A stretch of 64,000 bases of DNA from Streptomyces bambusae. GTDB taxonomy: Bacteria > Actinomycetota > Actinomycetes > Streptomycetales > Streptomycetaceae. Of this stretch, positions 33,555 through 41,886 are shown one piece after another. Location of the stretch: the NCBI RefSeq assembly GCF_020532645.1, contig NZ_JAJAUZ010000035.1:1-64000 (forward strand), given 5' to 3'. Each line of letters opens with the position of its first letter. Within the stretch, counting starts at the first letter, position 1. The notes under the pieces were generated by a model. That model made no database searches and was not told the origin of the DNA. It was given only the letters and a program-made list of their open reading frames with translations. The position numbers and the translations under genes are program-made.

Positions 33555-34778
33555 TCAGCTGCGGTGGCTGCTCCGGTAGTGGTCGAGCACGTCCTGGCGC
33601 AGCAGGTGGCCGAAGCCGGCCGACTCCAGGCGGAGGGCGAACTGGGCCGCGGTCGTGCCGAGTCCGGCGGCGGTGGCGGCGAGGTGCCAGTCGTGGGCGG
33701 CGAGCCGGTCGAGGAGGTGGCCGCGGCGCACCTGGGCCTCCGGGAGCCGGAACGTCTTGAGGTAGACGGTGCGGCCGTGCTCGTCGGTGATCGCCTCGCC
33801 GATGTGGTTGGCCTCGCGGGGGCGGAACGGCGGCAGCAACCGGGACAGGGTGAAGCGGTCCATCCGCCGGACCCGCTGCCAGGTGCGCGGCTGGTCCAGG
33901 AGGCCGGCGGCCAGGGTGGTGCCGTGGAACTCCGCCCACTGCGCGGCCTGTTCCCGGACGGCGGCCCGCAGTCCGGCGAGGCTGCGCACGGACGGGCCGT
34001 CGGCGATGCGGGCGGTGAAGTCCGGCACGGGCGGCATCAGGGTGGCGTAGTGGTGCACCAGGTCGCCGTAGAGGTCCTGCACCAGGGTGGGGTGCAGGGT
34101 CCGGTAGTCCTCCGGGTGCGGTACGACGAAGGCCGCGGCGAGCGTGTCGGCCAGGTACACGAGGACGCCGCACTGGCCGGGGTGGATCTCGAACACGCTG
34201 AGCGCGTCGGCCAGTCCGGGGACGTCCGTGCCCAGGTACGCGGCCTCGGCGCGCGGCGACAGGCCCTGGCGCAGTGCCTGCTGCGACCACTCCTCCCAGG
34301 CGATGACGGGCCCGCCGAAGTGCAGGGCGAGGTAGCCCTCCAGGGCGAGGTGGAGCGGGAGGAAGCGCACCCGGTGCTTGGCCTCGCGGCGGGCCGTGCG
34401 GCGGTGGAAGTGCAGCTGCATGGCCGCGACCGGCTGGTCGGGGCGGGCCCGGCCGCCGGTGCGCCCCGTGTCCGGGTGCCGCCGGGTGCGGTCCTCGGCG
34501 AGCTGGGTGCCGTACGCGGCGGCGGGTGTGCCGTCGGGGGTCCATTCGGCGACGAGGCCGTGCGGGATGTAGGAGGCGTACGCGTGCCCGCCGCCGAGGT
34601 CGACGAGGCCGGGGCCGCCGTAGACCCGAGGGTGCAGCCGCAGGTCGGTGACGGGCTCGGGGCGGACCAGCGGGACGAGGCGTACGGCGCCCCAGACCTG
34701 GGACGGGCGTACGTCCAGGCCGTCGAGCAGGCCGGGGCGGGGGGCGGCGGGGTCGGCGGCCGGGGGGTGCGGGCTCAC
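33555..34778 (-). CDS. ARPP-like conflict-system protein with C-terminal helical DNA-binding-like region
   Basis: A 407-residue cytosolic protein. The middle (MQLHFHRRTARREAKHRVRF, then ALSVFEIHPGQCGVLVYLAD, AAAFVVPHPEDYRTLHPTLV) resembles, from memory, the ARPP (ARG and Rhodanese-Phosphatase-superfamily-associated Protein) families described in prokaryotic conflict modules; I cannot say whether ARPP-1 or ARPP-2. The C-terminus (LLDRLAAHDWHLAATAAGLG then LRLESAGFGHLLRQDV) looks like a FIS-type helix-turn-helix, with EANHIGEAITDEHGRTVYLK before it. AAGGAG precedes the GTG, which overlaps the stop of the upstream vWA gene by four bases, so the pair is translationally coupled. Confidence 0.78.
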   Translation of the reverse strand: MSPHPPAADPAAPRPGLLDGLDVRPSQVWGAVRLVPLVRPEPVTDLRLHPRVYGGPGLVDLGGGHAYASYIPHGLVAEWTPDGTPAAAYGTQLAEDRTRRHPDTGRTGGRARPDQPVAAMQLHFHRRTARREAKHRVRFLPLHLALEGYLALHFGGPVIAWEEWSQQALRQGLSPRAEAAYLGTDVPGLADALSVFEIHPGQCGVLVYLADTLAAAFVVPHPEDYRTLHPTLVQDLYGDLVHHYATLMPPVPDFTARIADGPSVRSLAGLRAAVREQAAQWAEFHGTTLAAGLLDQPRTWQRVRRMDRFTLSRLLPPFRPREANHIGEAITDEHGRTVYLKTFRLPEAQVRRGHLLDRLAAHDWHLAATAAGLGTTAAQFALRLESAGFGHLLRQDVLDHYRSSHRS

Positions 34779-36244
34779 TGCGGGGCTCCTTCCGCGCGCG
34801 CCGCCGGGACCCGGGGGTGCGGGAGGCGGGCCGCGCGGGCGTCCAGGTAGGCCCGGAGTTCGGCGAGGCCGGTGCGGCCCTCGGCGAACTGGGCGATCTC
34901 GACGAGTGCGGGCAGGTCCTCGGCGTCGCGGATGCCCGCGGTGGGCACGCTCGGCGCCAGCCGCCGGACGTCGAAGTCCGCGGCGTCGTAGACCGGGTTG
35001 AGGTGGACCACGCTGGTGCGGCGGTCCGGGTCGAGGCGGGTGCGCCAGATGCGGAGCACTTCGCCGGCGAGGCCGGGCGGGGCGTTGTCCCAGCCGTCGG
35101 AGACGATCAGCAGCCGTTCGGGGCCGGTGTCCAGGGCGTCGAGGATCCGTTCGCCGAGCGGGGTCGGGCCGACGGGGTGCGCGAGGAGCGCGTCGGTGCG
35201 GCCGGAGGTCCACAGTCCGGTGTACTGCGCGGCCAGGGCCGCCAGCAGGTGGTGGCAGGCCAGGGCGACGGCGAGCGGCCGCCGCCGCTTCGCGCCGGAT
35301 CCGTACGAGGAGAAGCTGTCGTCGAGGACGGCGGTCACCCGGCCCCAGGTGCCGCGGTGGGCGCCGGCGACGCGGACGGCGGCCCGGTGCAGGGCGTCGG
35401 TCAGTTCGGCGCGGCGGTCGGAGCGTTCCGCGGCCGGCAGGGAGAGGACGTACCCGGCGAGCCGGGTGAGCGGCATCCGGGAGAGATCGGCCCGGACCGC
35501 CCGGTCGGCGGCGGGGCCGTGCCGCTGGGCGGTTTCCTGGAGCCGGAGGGTTTCCTGGCGGGTCAGGCGGGGGGCGATGCGCTCCAGGAAGACGCTGCGC
35601 GGGATGCCGTGCCGGGCGGCGAAGCCTTCGGCGACGGTGTAGGGCAGGTCGTAGACGGCGGCCTGTTCGTAGTGGGCGCGGCGCCAGCTCTCCAGGATCG
35701 GGGTGTCGTAGCGGGCGCGGCTGAGGGGGGCGAACAGGAAGGTGCCGAGTTCCGGGTGGCCGGGAGTGAGGTGGGCGTGGCGCAGGGTCTGCTTGAGGCC
35801 GCTGCGGTATTTGACGGCGTCGAAGGCGAGGTCGGGGCGGGCCGCGAGCCAGTCTCGGATCAGGGCGCGGGTGCGGCGGTTGTTGACGGCGGCGCGGCGC
35901 AGCGACCGGAACAGGCCGTAGACGCGCTGGGGCGGCAGGAGGGCGAGACGGCCGGCGATGAGGCGGCCTTCGCGGCGGCGCTGTCCGGGCGTCGCGTCGG
36001 CGGCGGATTCGAGGAGTCCGCGGATGACGAGGACGGCGTTGTGGTCGTTGATGTCGAGGGCGAGCACACCGGCGTACAGGTCGCGGTAGTTGCCCAGCAG
36101 GTAGGCGTGGAGGAAGTCGAGGGACAGCTGCTGGGTGGCGGCGTCGGAGCGGAACTCGCGCTGGCCGGTGGACGTGATCGCGGCGTTGACGAACAGCAGG
36201 ACGTCGTCGGCCGCGATGAGGTCGCCGAAGGACTCCGTGTTCAT
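34775..36244 (-). CDS. TROVE/vWA-like protein of a conflict-type module
   Basis: A 489-residue cytosolic protein. Residues about 1-300 are a helical, HEAT-like array (FLHAYLLGNYRDLYAGVLAL, RLALLPPQRVYGLFRSLR), the style of TROVE (Ro60-like) RNA-binding rings. The C-terminal part is a von Willebrand A domain with a metal site: VLDDSFSSYGSG (DxSxS) and LLIVSDGWDNAP. Ro-type proteins bind misfolded or Y RNAs. The downstream ARPP-like gene overlaps by four bases. Within known prokaryotic systems, TROVE-vWA and ARPP proteins have been linked to RNA damage response and immunity; that role is inferred here. Confidence 0.8.
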   Translation of the reverse strand: MNTESFGDLIAADDVLLFVNAAITSTGQREFRSDAATQQLSLDFLHAYLLGNYRDLYAGVLALDINDHNAVLVIRGLLESAADATPGQRRREGRLIAGRLALLPPQRVYGLFRSLRRAAVNNRRTRALIRDWLAARPDLAFDAVKYRSGLKQTLRHAHLTPGHPELGTFLFAPLSRARYDTPILESWRRAHYEQAAVYDLPYTVAEGFAARHGIPRSVFLERIAPRLTRQETLRLQETAQRHGPAADRAVRADLSRMPLTRLAGYVLSLPAAERSDRRAELTDALHRAAVRVAGAHRGTWGRVTAVLDDSFSSYGSGAKRRRPLAVALACHHLLAALAAQYTGLWTSGRTDALLAHPVGPTPLGERILDALDTGPERLLIVSDGWDNAPPGLAGEVLRIWRTRLDPDRRTSVVHLNPVYDAADFDVRRLAPSVPTAGIRDAEDLPALVEIAQFAEGRTGLAELRAYLDARAARLPHPRVPAARAEGAPQ

Positions 36245-36531
36245 GTCCGTTCCGTGGTGGTCGCTCCGATGGCCGGTGCCGGCCGGGGAAGGGGGGCGCG
36301 AGCTGCGAATCATTGCTTCAGAGGCAGGTTCCGGAAGTCGCACCGGAGTCCCGCGGCCGGCCCGGCGACCGTAACACGGCCGGACGCAGGGCCCGTACGG
36401 GTTTTCCCGCCGGCCGGAGCGTCCGCTTTGCGGGCGGCGCGCGGGCGGCTAGAAGTTGCCACGGTCCGCACCGAATGCCCGGGCGCAGCGCGGTGGCGCG
36501 AGCATCCGGGCCCGCCTTCCGGGGAGCACCC

Positions 36532-36924
36532 ATGAGGATCCATCTGTCGAGCGTGTTCGTCGACGACCAGGAGCAGGCCCTGCGCTTCTACACCGACGTG
36601 CTGGGGTTCGTGCTGAAGCACGACGTGGCGATGGGGGGCGCGGACCGGTGGCTGACGGTGGTGTCGCCGGAGGACCCCGACGGCACCGAGCTGCTGCTGG
36701 AGCCGTCCGGGCATCCGGCGGTCGGGCCGTACAAGGCGGCGCTGGTCCGGGACGGCATTCCGGCGGCCTCGTTCGCCGTGGCGGACGTGCCGGCGGAGTT
36801 CGGCCGGCTGCGCGGGCTGGGGGTGCGGTTCACGCAGGAGCCGGTGGCGATGGGGCCGGTGACGACCGCGGTCTTCGACGACACGTGCGGCAATCTGATC
36901 CAGATCGTGCACGCCGCCGGGTAG
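36532..36924 (+). CDS. VOC family protein
   Basis: A 130-residue glyoxalase/bleomycin-resistance-fold protein: MRIHLSSVFVDDQEQALRFY and TDVLGFVLKHDVAMG start the first module with an N-terminal His ligand, GTELLLEPSGH carries a metal-site glutamate, TTAVFDDTCGNLIQIVHAAG closes the second with another acidic ligand. Substrate unknown; such stand-alone proteins often act on small electrophiles. GGGGAG lies seven bases before the ATG. Monocistronic. Confidence 0.92.
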   Translation: MRIHLSSVFVDDQEQALRFYTDVLGFVLKHDVAMGGADRWLTVVSPEDPDGTELLLEPSGHPAVGPYKAALVRDGIPAASFAVADVPAEFGRLRGLGVRFTQEPVAMGPVTTAVFDDTCGNLIQIVHAAG

Positions 36925-37087
36925 CCGCGATCTTCTTCCGCTCGCGCGGCAACCTTTCGGGCGGTGGCGGCCACCAGGACGTGAGCGCCCGGTCGGCGGC
37001 CGGTTGCGGCCTGCGGGTCCGGGGGCTCGGTCCGGCCCCCGGCAGGGTGGCCGGCCTCCCCGTCCCCTCCGTAAGGAAGCGTCGAAC

Positions 37088-37978
37088 GTGAGCAGCAGAA
37101 GAGCCGTACGTCCCCGCCGGGTCCGGATCGCCGTGCTGGGTGGTGTGACCGCGCTGGCCGTGGCGGGTGGTGTCTGGACCGGTGCCGGGGCGAGCGAGCC
37201 GGGGTCCGCGGCCGGCTCGCCCACGGCCGGCTTCCCCGCCGGCTCCCCCGCCGCCGGGGCGGCCGTGCGGGCGGCCGGCCGGAAGGTCGCGGAGTGGCCG
37301 AAGCCGACGACGGAGGTGCCGGTCACGGCCACCCGCAAGGTCGGGAAGTTCTTCGACGGCGGCGGGCGGCGGTACGTCGGCAGGGGCGCGCTGGGCAGCG
37401 GCGGCCAGTCGGAGGGACAGCCGGCCATGTTCGAACTCGCCGACGGCGCCGTGCTGCAGAACGTGGTGCTCGGCAGCCCGGCCGCCGACGGCGTGCACTG
37501 CAAGGGCGGCTGCACCCTCAAGAACGTGTGGTGGGAGAACGTGGGCGAGGACGCCGCCACCTTCAAGGGCACCGGGTCCGCCCAGGTGATGACCGTCGAC
37601 GGCGGCGGGGCGCGGGGGGCCTCGGACAAGGTGTTCCAGCACAACGGGCCGGGCACCATGGTGATCCGCAACTTCCGCGTCGAGGACTTCGGCAAGCTCT
37701 ACCGGTCCTGCGGCAACTGCAGGAAGCAGTACGCGCGGCACGTGGTGATCGACAACGTGGTGGCCTCCGCGCCGGGCAAGACGGTCGTCGGGATCAACTC
37801 GAACTTCGGTGACACCGCGCGGATCGTGCAGCTGACGATCGTCGGGGACGGTTCGCGCCGGATCACGGTGTGCCAGCGGTTCAAGGGCGTGACGAGCGGC
37901 GAGCCGGAGGCGGTGGGGAAAGGGCCCGACGGGACGCACTGCCGGTACGGCGCCGGGGACGTCGCGTACCGGCCGTAG
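37088..37978 (+). CDS. Secreted pectate lyase family 3
   Basis: A 296-residue exported pectate lyase of family PL3, a short parallel beta-helix. Seen: signal region (about 1-38), then FFDGGGRRYVGRGALGSGGQ, VLQNVVLGSPAADGVHCKGG, NVWWENVGEDAATFKG (acidic calcium ligands), KVFQHNGPGTMVIRNF and four or more cysteines (CKGGC, CGNC). PL3 enzymes cleave polygalacturonate in a calcium-dependent way. The GTG at 37088 follows AAGGAAG. It is the second polysaccharide lyase of the window, with the PL6 gene. Confidence 0.92.
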   Translation: MSSRRAVRPRRVRIAVLGGVTALAVAGGVWTGAGASEPGSAAGSPTAGFPAGSPAAGAAVRAAGRKVAEWPKPTTEVPVTATRKVGKFFDGGGRRYVGRGALGSGGQSEGQPAMFELADGAVLQNVVLGSPAADGVHCKGGCTLKNVWWENVGEDAATFKGTGSAQVMTVDGGGARGASDKVFQHNGPGTMVIRNFRVEDFGKLYRSCGNCRKQYARHVVIDNVVASAPGKTVVGINSNFGDTARIVQLTIVGDGSRRITVCQRFKGVTSGEPEAVGKGPDGTHCRYGAGDVAYRP

Positions 37979-38025
37979 CGGGTAGCCGTCGGCCGGCGGC
38001 CGGGTGCGTCCGCCGGGCCCGGGCG

Positions 38026-38087
38026 GTGTCCCGGGCCCGGCGGTGTCCCGGGCCCGGCGGTGTCCCGGGCCCGGCGGTGTCCCGGGT
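38026..38087. repeat. 17-base tandem repeat between convergent genes
   Basis: GTGTCCCGGGCCCGGCG repeats at 38026, 38043 and 38060, with a partial fourth at 38077. Each unit holds CCCGGGCCCGG, so the array can form alternative hairpins and may act as a bidirectional terminator between the pectate lyase and the sigma-factor operon. It reaches to within a base of the stop of the minus-strand gene. Confidence 0.8.
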
Positions 38088-38885
38088 TCAGGCGGCGGGT
38101 GCGAAGCCTCCGCGTACGGTGGCGGCCTTCGCACCCGGTGCGGTGGTGCGGGCGTCCGCGCGGTAGGTGTCGCCGGAGGCGTCGCGGACGCCTTCGGCGT
38201 GGTTGTACTGGGCGGCGAAGACGTGGCTGCCCGGGGGGACCGTCCGGCCGGGTCTGAGGGTCCAGCGGTAGACGAGGGCGGGCCCGTCCCGGCGTACCGA
38301 GAGGGTGAAGTCCGCTGCCGGCCGGGTCTGCCAGCTGCCCGTGCTCGCGACCCCGCCGGTCTGGCGGACGCGCAGCTCCAGGGTCAGGGTGCGGAGGGTT
38401 TCGCGGGTCTCCAGGGTGAGGTTGCTCTGCGCCCAGTAGCGGTTGCCGTGCGGATCGAGGGCGCCGGCGGCGGTCAGCGGACCGTCCTCGGAGCGGGGGC
38501 GGGCGGGAGCGGGGCTTCCCGCGGGCGGGTGCGGGGGCGTGGCGGGGCCGGCGGCGGGCCGCTCCTGCGGTCCGCCGTCGCGGACGACGGTGCCGACGGC
38601 AAGGGCGCTGAGGAGGAGGGTCGTGGCGGTGGCCAGGGTGGCGAGCACGACGCGCGGCGCGAGGCGGGGGCGGCGACGGGGGGTGTCGGGGGTGGTGTCG
38701 GGTGCGAGAACGTCGCCGGATGCGGAGGGAGTTGCCGTCATGCCGTGTTCGATGCGGGCGAGCATGCGGGTGCGGTCGGGCCGGTGGGCGGCGGCGGCCT
38801 GCCGGAGCAGCTGCGGTACGTCGGGCCGGGGGTGCCTGCCGGGGCCGTCGGATGCACTGCCGCCGTCGTGCCGGGTGCGGTCCAT
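38088..38885 (-). CDS. Membrane-anchored protein downstream of SigE-family sigma factor
   Basis: A 265-residue protein: cytoplasmic N-terminus (about 1-70) with a short helical anti-sigma-like segment (PQLLRQAAAAHRPDRTRMLA), one membrane helix (about 78-102, VVLATLATATTLLLSALAVG), a proline-rich linker and an outer beta-rich domain (NRYWAQSNLTLETRETLRTL). Its ATG shares one base with the stop of the sigma factor gene (TGATG), so it is co-translated, the usual position of an anti-sigma factor. No zinc-binding HxxxCxxC motif is visible, so anti-sigma function is unproven. Confidence 0.78.
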   Translation of the reverse strand: MDRTRHDGGSASDGPGRHPRPDVPQLLRQAAAAHRPDRTRMLARIEHGMTATPSASGDVLAPDTTPDTPRRRPRLAPRVVLATLATATTLLLSALAVGTVVRDGGPQERPAAGPATPPHPPAGSPAPARPRSEDGPLTAAGALDPHGNRYWAQSNLTLETRETLRTLTLELRVRQTGGVASTGSWQTRPAADFTLSVRRDGPALVYRWTLRPGRTVPPGSHVFAAQYNHAEGVRDASGDTYRADARTTAPGAKAATVRGGFAPAA

Positions 38886-39409
38886 CAGCTCCTCCTCCCC
38901 GCCAGTTCGTCGGCGGCGCGTCCGCCCAGGATGCGTTCCAGTTCGGCCAGGCCCTTGGAGGTCTGGCTCTTCACGGTACCGACCGAGATCCCGAGGGCCC
39001 GGGCGGTGTCCCGTTCCGAGAGGTCGAAGGCGTGCCGGAGCACGACGCACGCGCGCTTGCGGAACGGCAGGCGGGCCAGTGCGGCCCGTACGTCGACCGC
39101 CCCCGCCACGTCCGGGGCCTCGATCCGGTCGGGGCGGCGGGTCCGGAACAGGGTGATGCGGCGGCGCTCGCGGACGGCGCTGCGGATGCGGTTGCGGGCG
39201 AGGTTGGCGACGACGCCGCGGGCGTACGCGGCCGGCTGGTCGGCCGCGCGCACCCGGTCCCAGCGGTGCCAGAGGGCGAGCAGGGCGTCGGCGGCGAGGT
39301 CGTCGGCCGCGTCCGCCTCGCCGGTCAGCAGGTGGGCGAAGCGGGCCAGTTCGGCGTAGTGGCGTTCGAAGAACGCGTGGAACTCCGCCGAGGCATCGTC
39401 GAGGAGCAT
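38885..39409 (-). CDS. SigE-family ECF RNA polymerase sigma factor
   Basis: A 174-residue extracytoplasmic-function sigma factor: region 2 with FHAFFERHYAELARFAHLLT and DDLAADALLALWHRWDRVR, region 4 with LPFRKRACVVLRHAFDLSE and GISVGTVKSQTSKGLAELE. It recruits core RNA polymerase to specific promoters. The ATG at 39409 begins the conserved region 2. The co-transcribed membrane protein is its likely partner. A GTTGGTA-containing stretch lies upstream on both this strand and the phytase strand. Confidence 0.9.
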   Translation of the reverse strand: MLLDDASAEFHAFFERHYAELARFAHLLTGEADAADDLAADALLALWHRWDRVRAADQPAAYARGVVANLARNRIRSAVRERRRITLFRTRRPDRIEAPDVAGAVDVRAALARLPFRKRACVVLRHAFDLSERDTARALGISVGTVKSQTSKGLAELERILGGRAADELAGRRS

Positions 39410-39462
39410 GCGGTGCGCCCCTCTCCCGGAACGTGGAACTGCCCTGACAGAAGGCGGCAGCA

Positions 39463-39470
39463 TACCAACC
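39463..39470 (-). promoter_or_regulatory. GTTGGTA motif upstream of the sigma factor gene
   Basis: Read on the minus strand the sequence is GGTTGGTA, about 55 bases before the sigma factor start. The same GTTGGTA heptamer appears on the plus strand at 39581-39587 ahead of the phytase gene. A shared promoter element recognised by the encoded sigma factor is possible. Confidence 0.3.
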
Positions 39471-39685
39471 GGTCGGGAGGTCTCCGGCGCAGGGCCGGGC
39501 CGGGGCCGGGGCGCCGCGCGAGACGGGGCGAGACGGGCGGTGCGGCAACTCCCCTCCCGGCACGGCGAATTCACCTACCTGTTGGTAACCGGCCCTCGGC
39601 CGGACGCCCGTCCCCGCCAGCCTGTCCCTCGCCACGCGGGGCCGGGTCACCCGGGTTCGCGCAACTCCCCTACGAGAGAAGGACC

Positions 39686-40972
39686 ATGACCACACGTCCT
39701 GTCGGGCGCGCGGGCGCGCTCGTCCTGGGTGCGCTGCTCGCAGCCTCGTTGTCCCTGCCGGCCGAGGCGCACGGCATCGGGGTCGTCCGGCCGAAGGCCG
39801 AGACCCTGCCGCTCTTCGACGACGAGGCGGGCGGCGACGCCAACGCGGACGATCCGGCGATCTGGCGCAACCCCGCCGATCCGGCGCGCAGCCTGGTGAT
39901 CGCCACCGCGAAGCAGGGGGGCCTGCGCGTCTACGACCTGGACGCGCAGCAGGTGCAGTCGGTCGCGGCCCCGGCCGGTCCCGGCGCCGACGACGCCCCG
40001 GGCCGCTTCAACAACGTGGACCTGGTGCACGGGCTGCGGCTGGCCGGCGGGCGGTCGGACGTCGCGGTCGTCAGCGATCGCGGCAACGACCGGCTGCGGA
40101 TCTACCGGATCGACGGCAGCCGGCCCGGTGCCCCGCTGACGGACGTCACCGACCCCGCCGTCCGGCCGGTGTTCTCGGCCGGCCAGGACGAGATCAACGA
40201 GCAGGCGACCGCATACGGCCTGGCGACATGGACGGACCGGTCGACCGGTCGTACGTACGCGCTGGTCAGCCAGCGGAACCGGGCCCGGATCGCGCTCGTC
40301 GAGCTGTTCGCGACCCGGGCCGGCACGGTGGACTACCGGCAGGTGCGGACGATCGACCTGCCCTCCTCGTTCCGGCTGCCGAACGGCGGGACGTGGACGC
40401 CGTGCGGCGAGCCGGGCGAGCTGCCGCAGGTCGAGGGCATGGTCGTGGACCCGGCGGACGGCACGCTGTACGCCGGCCAGGAGGACGTGGGCATCTGGCG
40501 GATCCGGGCCGGCCTGTCGGGCACCCCGCAGCTGATGGACAAGGTCCGCGAGTTCGGCGTCCCGGGCACGTACGACGAGGAGACCGAGGAGTGCACTCCG
40601 GGCGCGGACCCGGGGTACGGCGGCACGCACCTGACGGCGGACGTCGAGGGGCTGACGCTGGTGACCGAGCGGGACGGTGACGGCTACCTGCTGGCGTCCA
40701 GCCAGGGCGACAACACGTTCGTCGCGTACGACCGGGAGCGGGCGGACGACAACGAGTACGAGGGCGCGTTCCGCATCTCCGCGGCCTCGGACACCCTGGA
40801 CGGCTCCGAGGTCTGCGACGGGGCCGCCGCCCTGAACGCCCCCCTCGGCCCGAAGTACCCGCACGGGCTCCTGGTCGTGCAGGACGGGCAGGAGACCCCC
40901 GGCACCTCCGGGCGCGAGGCCACCGGCTTCAAGTTCGTGGCCCTGGACGACGTCCTGGACACCCTGGACTGA
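39686..40972 (+). CDS. Secreted beta-propeller phytase
   Basis: A 428-residue beta-propeller phytase (BPP, alkaline calcium-dependent phosphatase for inositol hexakisphosphate). Signal peptide to about residue 28, then ANADDPAIWRNPADPARSLVI, NNVDLVHGLRL, DVAVVSDRGNDRLRIYRID, YGLATW, EGMVVDPADGTLYAGQEDVGIWR and KYPHGLLVVQDGQE, one per propeller blade. It releases phosphate from phytate outside the cell. AGAAGGACC precedes the ATG. Divergent from the sigma factor operon; no Pho-box was recognised by eye. Confidence 0.92.
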   Translation: MTTRPVGRAGALVLGALLAASLSLPAEAHGIGVVRPKAETLPLFDDEAGGDANADDPAIWRNPADPARSLVIATAKQGGLRVYDLDAQQVQSVAAPAGPGADDAPGRFNNVDLVHGLRLAGGRSDVAVVSDRGNDRLRIYRIDGSRPGAPLTDVTDPAVRPVFSAGQDEINEQATAYGLATWTDRSTGRTYALVSQRNRARIALVELFATRAGTVDYRQVRTIDLPSSFRLPNGGTWTPCGEPGELPQVEGMVVDPADGTLYAGQEDVGIWRIRAGLSGTPQLMDKVREFGVPGTYDEETEECTPGADPGYGGTHLTADVEGLTLVTERDGDGYLLASSQGDNTFVAYDRERADDNEYEGAFRISAASDTLDGSEVCDGAAALNAPLGPKYPHGLLVVQDGQETPGTSGREATGFKFVALDDVLDTLD

Positions 40973-41076
40973 TCCGGGGACCCTCCCCCGCTGTCGCGCC
41001 CGCCGCCCCGCCCCGGGGTGGCGGGCCCTAGGGTGCATGCACGGCCGGTCCTGGAGGCCGCGGACGAGGAGGGTGC

Positions 41077-41796
41077 ATGGGAACGGGTGACGTGGCCGAG
41101 GGGTTGCGTGAAGCCCTTCGGGCGCACGAGGACGCGGCGGTCGGGGAGCAGCAGCGGGCCTACGTGAAGAGCGGGATCGGGCATCTGGGGGTGCGGGTGC
41201 CCGAGGTGCGGCGGTGCGTGACGGCGGTGCGGCGGGAGCTCGGGGGGCTGGGCGCGGCAGAGGTCCGGCAGCTGGTGCGGGAGCTGTGGGAGGTGCCGGC
41301 GGGCGGTGCGGAGCCGGTGTTCGAGTTCCGGCTGGCGGCGGTCGAGCTGCTCGTGCAGTACGTGAAGGTGCTCGACGCCGGGGACCTCGCCGAGGTCGAG
41401 GGGCTGCTGCGGGAGTGCCGGACCTGGGCGCTGGTCGATCCGCTGGCCGTGCACTGCGCCGGGGCCGTCGCCCTCGCCGATCCGGCGGCGGGCCCGGTGC
41501 TGGACCGGTGGATCGCGGACGAGGACTTCTGGCTGCGCCGCTCGGCCGTCCTGGCCCTGCTGCCCGGAATCCGGGCGCGGCGCCCCGACACCGGGCGGCT
41601 GACGTGGTACGCGGACGCCCTCGTCGGCGAGCGCGAGTTCTTCCTCCGCAAGGCCCTGGGCTGGGTCCTGCGGGAGATGTCCACCCGGGAGCCGGAGTTC
41701 GTCACGTCGTGGCTGGCCCGGCACGGCGACCGGGTCGCCCCGCTGACCCGCCGCGAGGCGCTGCGCCGCCTGAACGCGGCCGGGCCCTCGGACTGA
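41077..41796 (+). CDS. DNA alkylation repair protein (AlkD/ALK family)
   Basis: A 239-residue HEAT-like-repeat protein of the DNA alkylation repair (AlkC/AlkD) family: YVKSGIGHLGVRVPEVRR at the N-terminus, VEGLLRECRTWALVDPLAV, DEDFWLRRSAVLALLP, and REFFLRKALGWVLREMSTRE. Members remove positively charged alkylated bases such as 3-methyladenine without flipping them. Cytosolic, monocistronic, and the start ATG follows a GGAGG-type site (gaggagggtgc). Confidence 0.92.
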   Translation: MGTGDVAEGLREALRAHEDAAVGEQQRAYVKSGIGHLGVRVPEVRRCVTAVRRELGGLGAAEVRQLVRELWEVPAGGAEPVFEFRLAAVELLVQYVKVLDAGDLAEVEGLLRECRTWALVDPLAVHCAGAVALADPAAGPVLDRWIADEDFWLRRSAVLALLPGIRARRPDTGRLTWYADALVGEREFFLRKALGWVLREMSTREPEFVTSWLARHGDRVAPLTRREALRRLNAAGPSD

Positions 41797-41886
41797 GCGG
41801 GCCCCCGATGCGCACGGCGGGGGCACGACGGCATGGTGTCCGGCGACGGGGCGTCCTGATCGGCTCGCTCGGCCGGTTCAGCCGGT

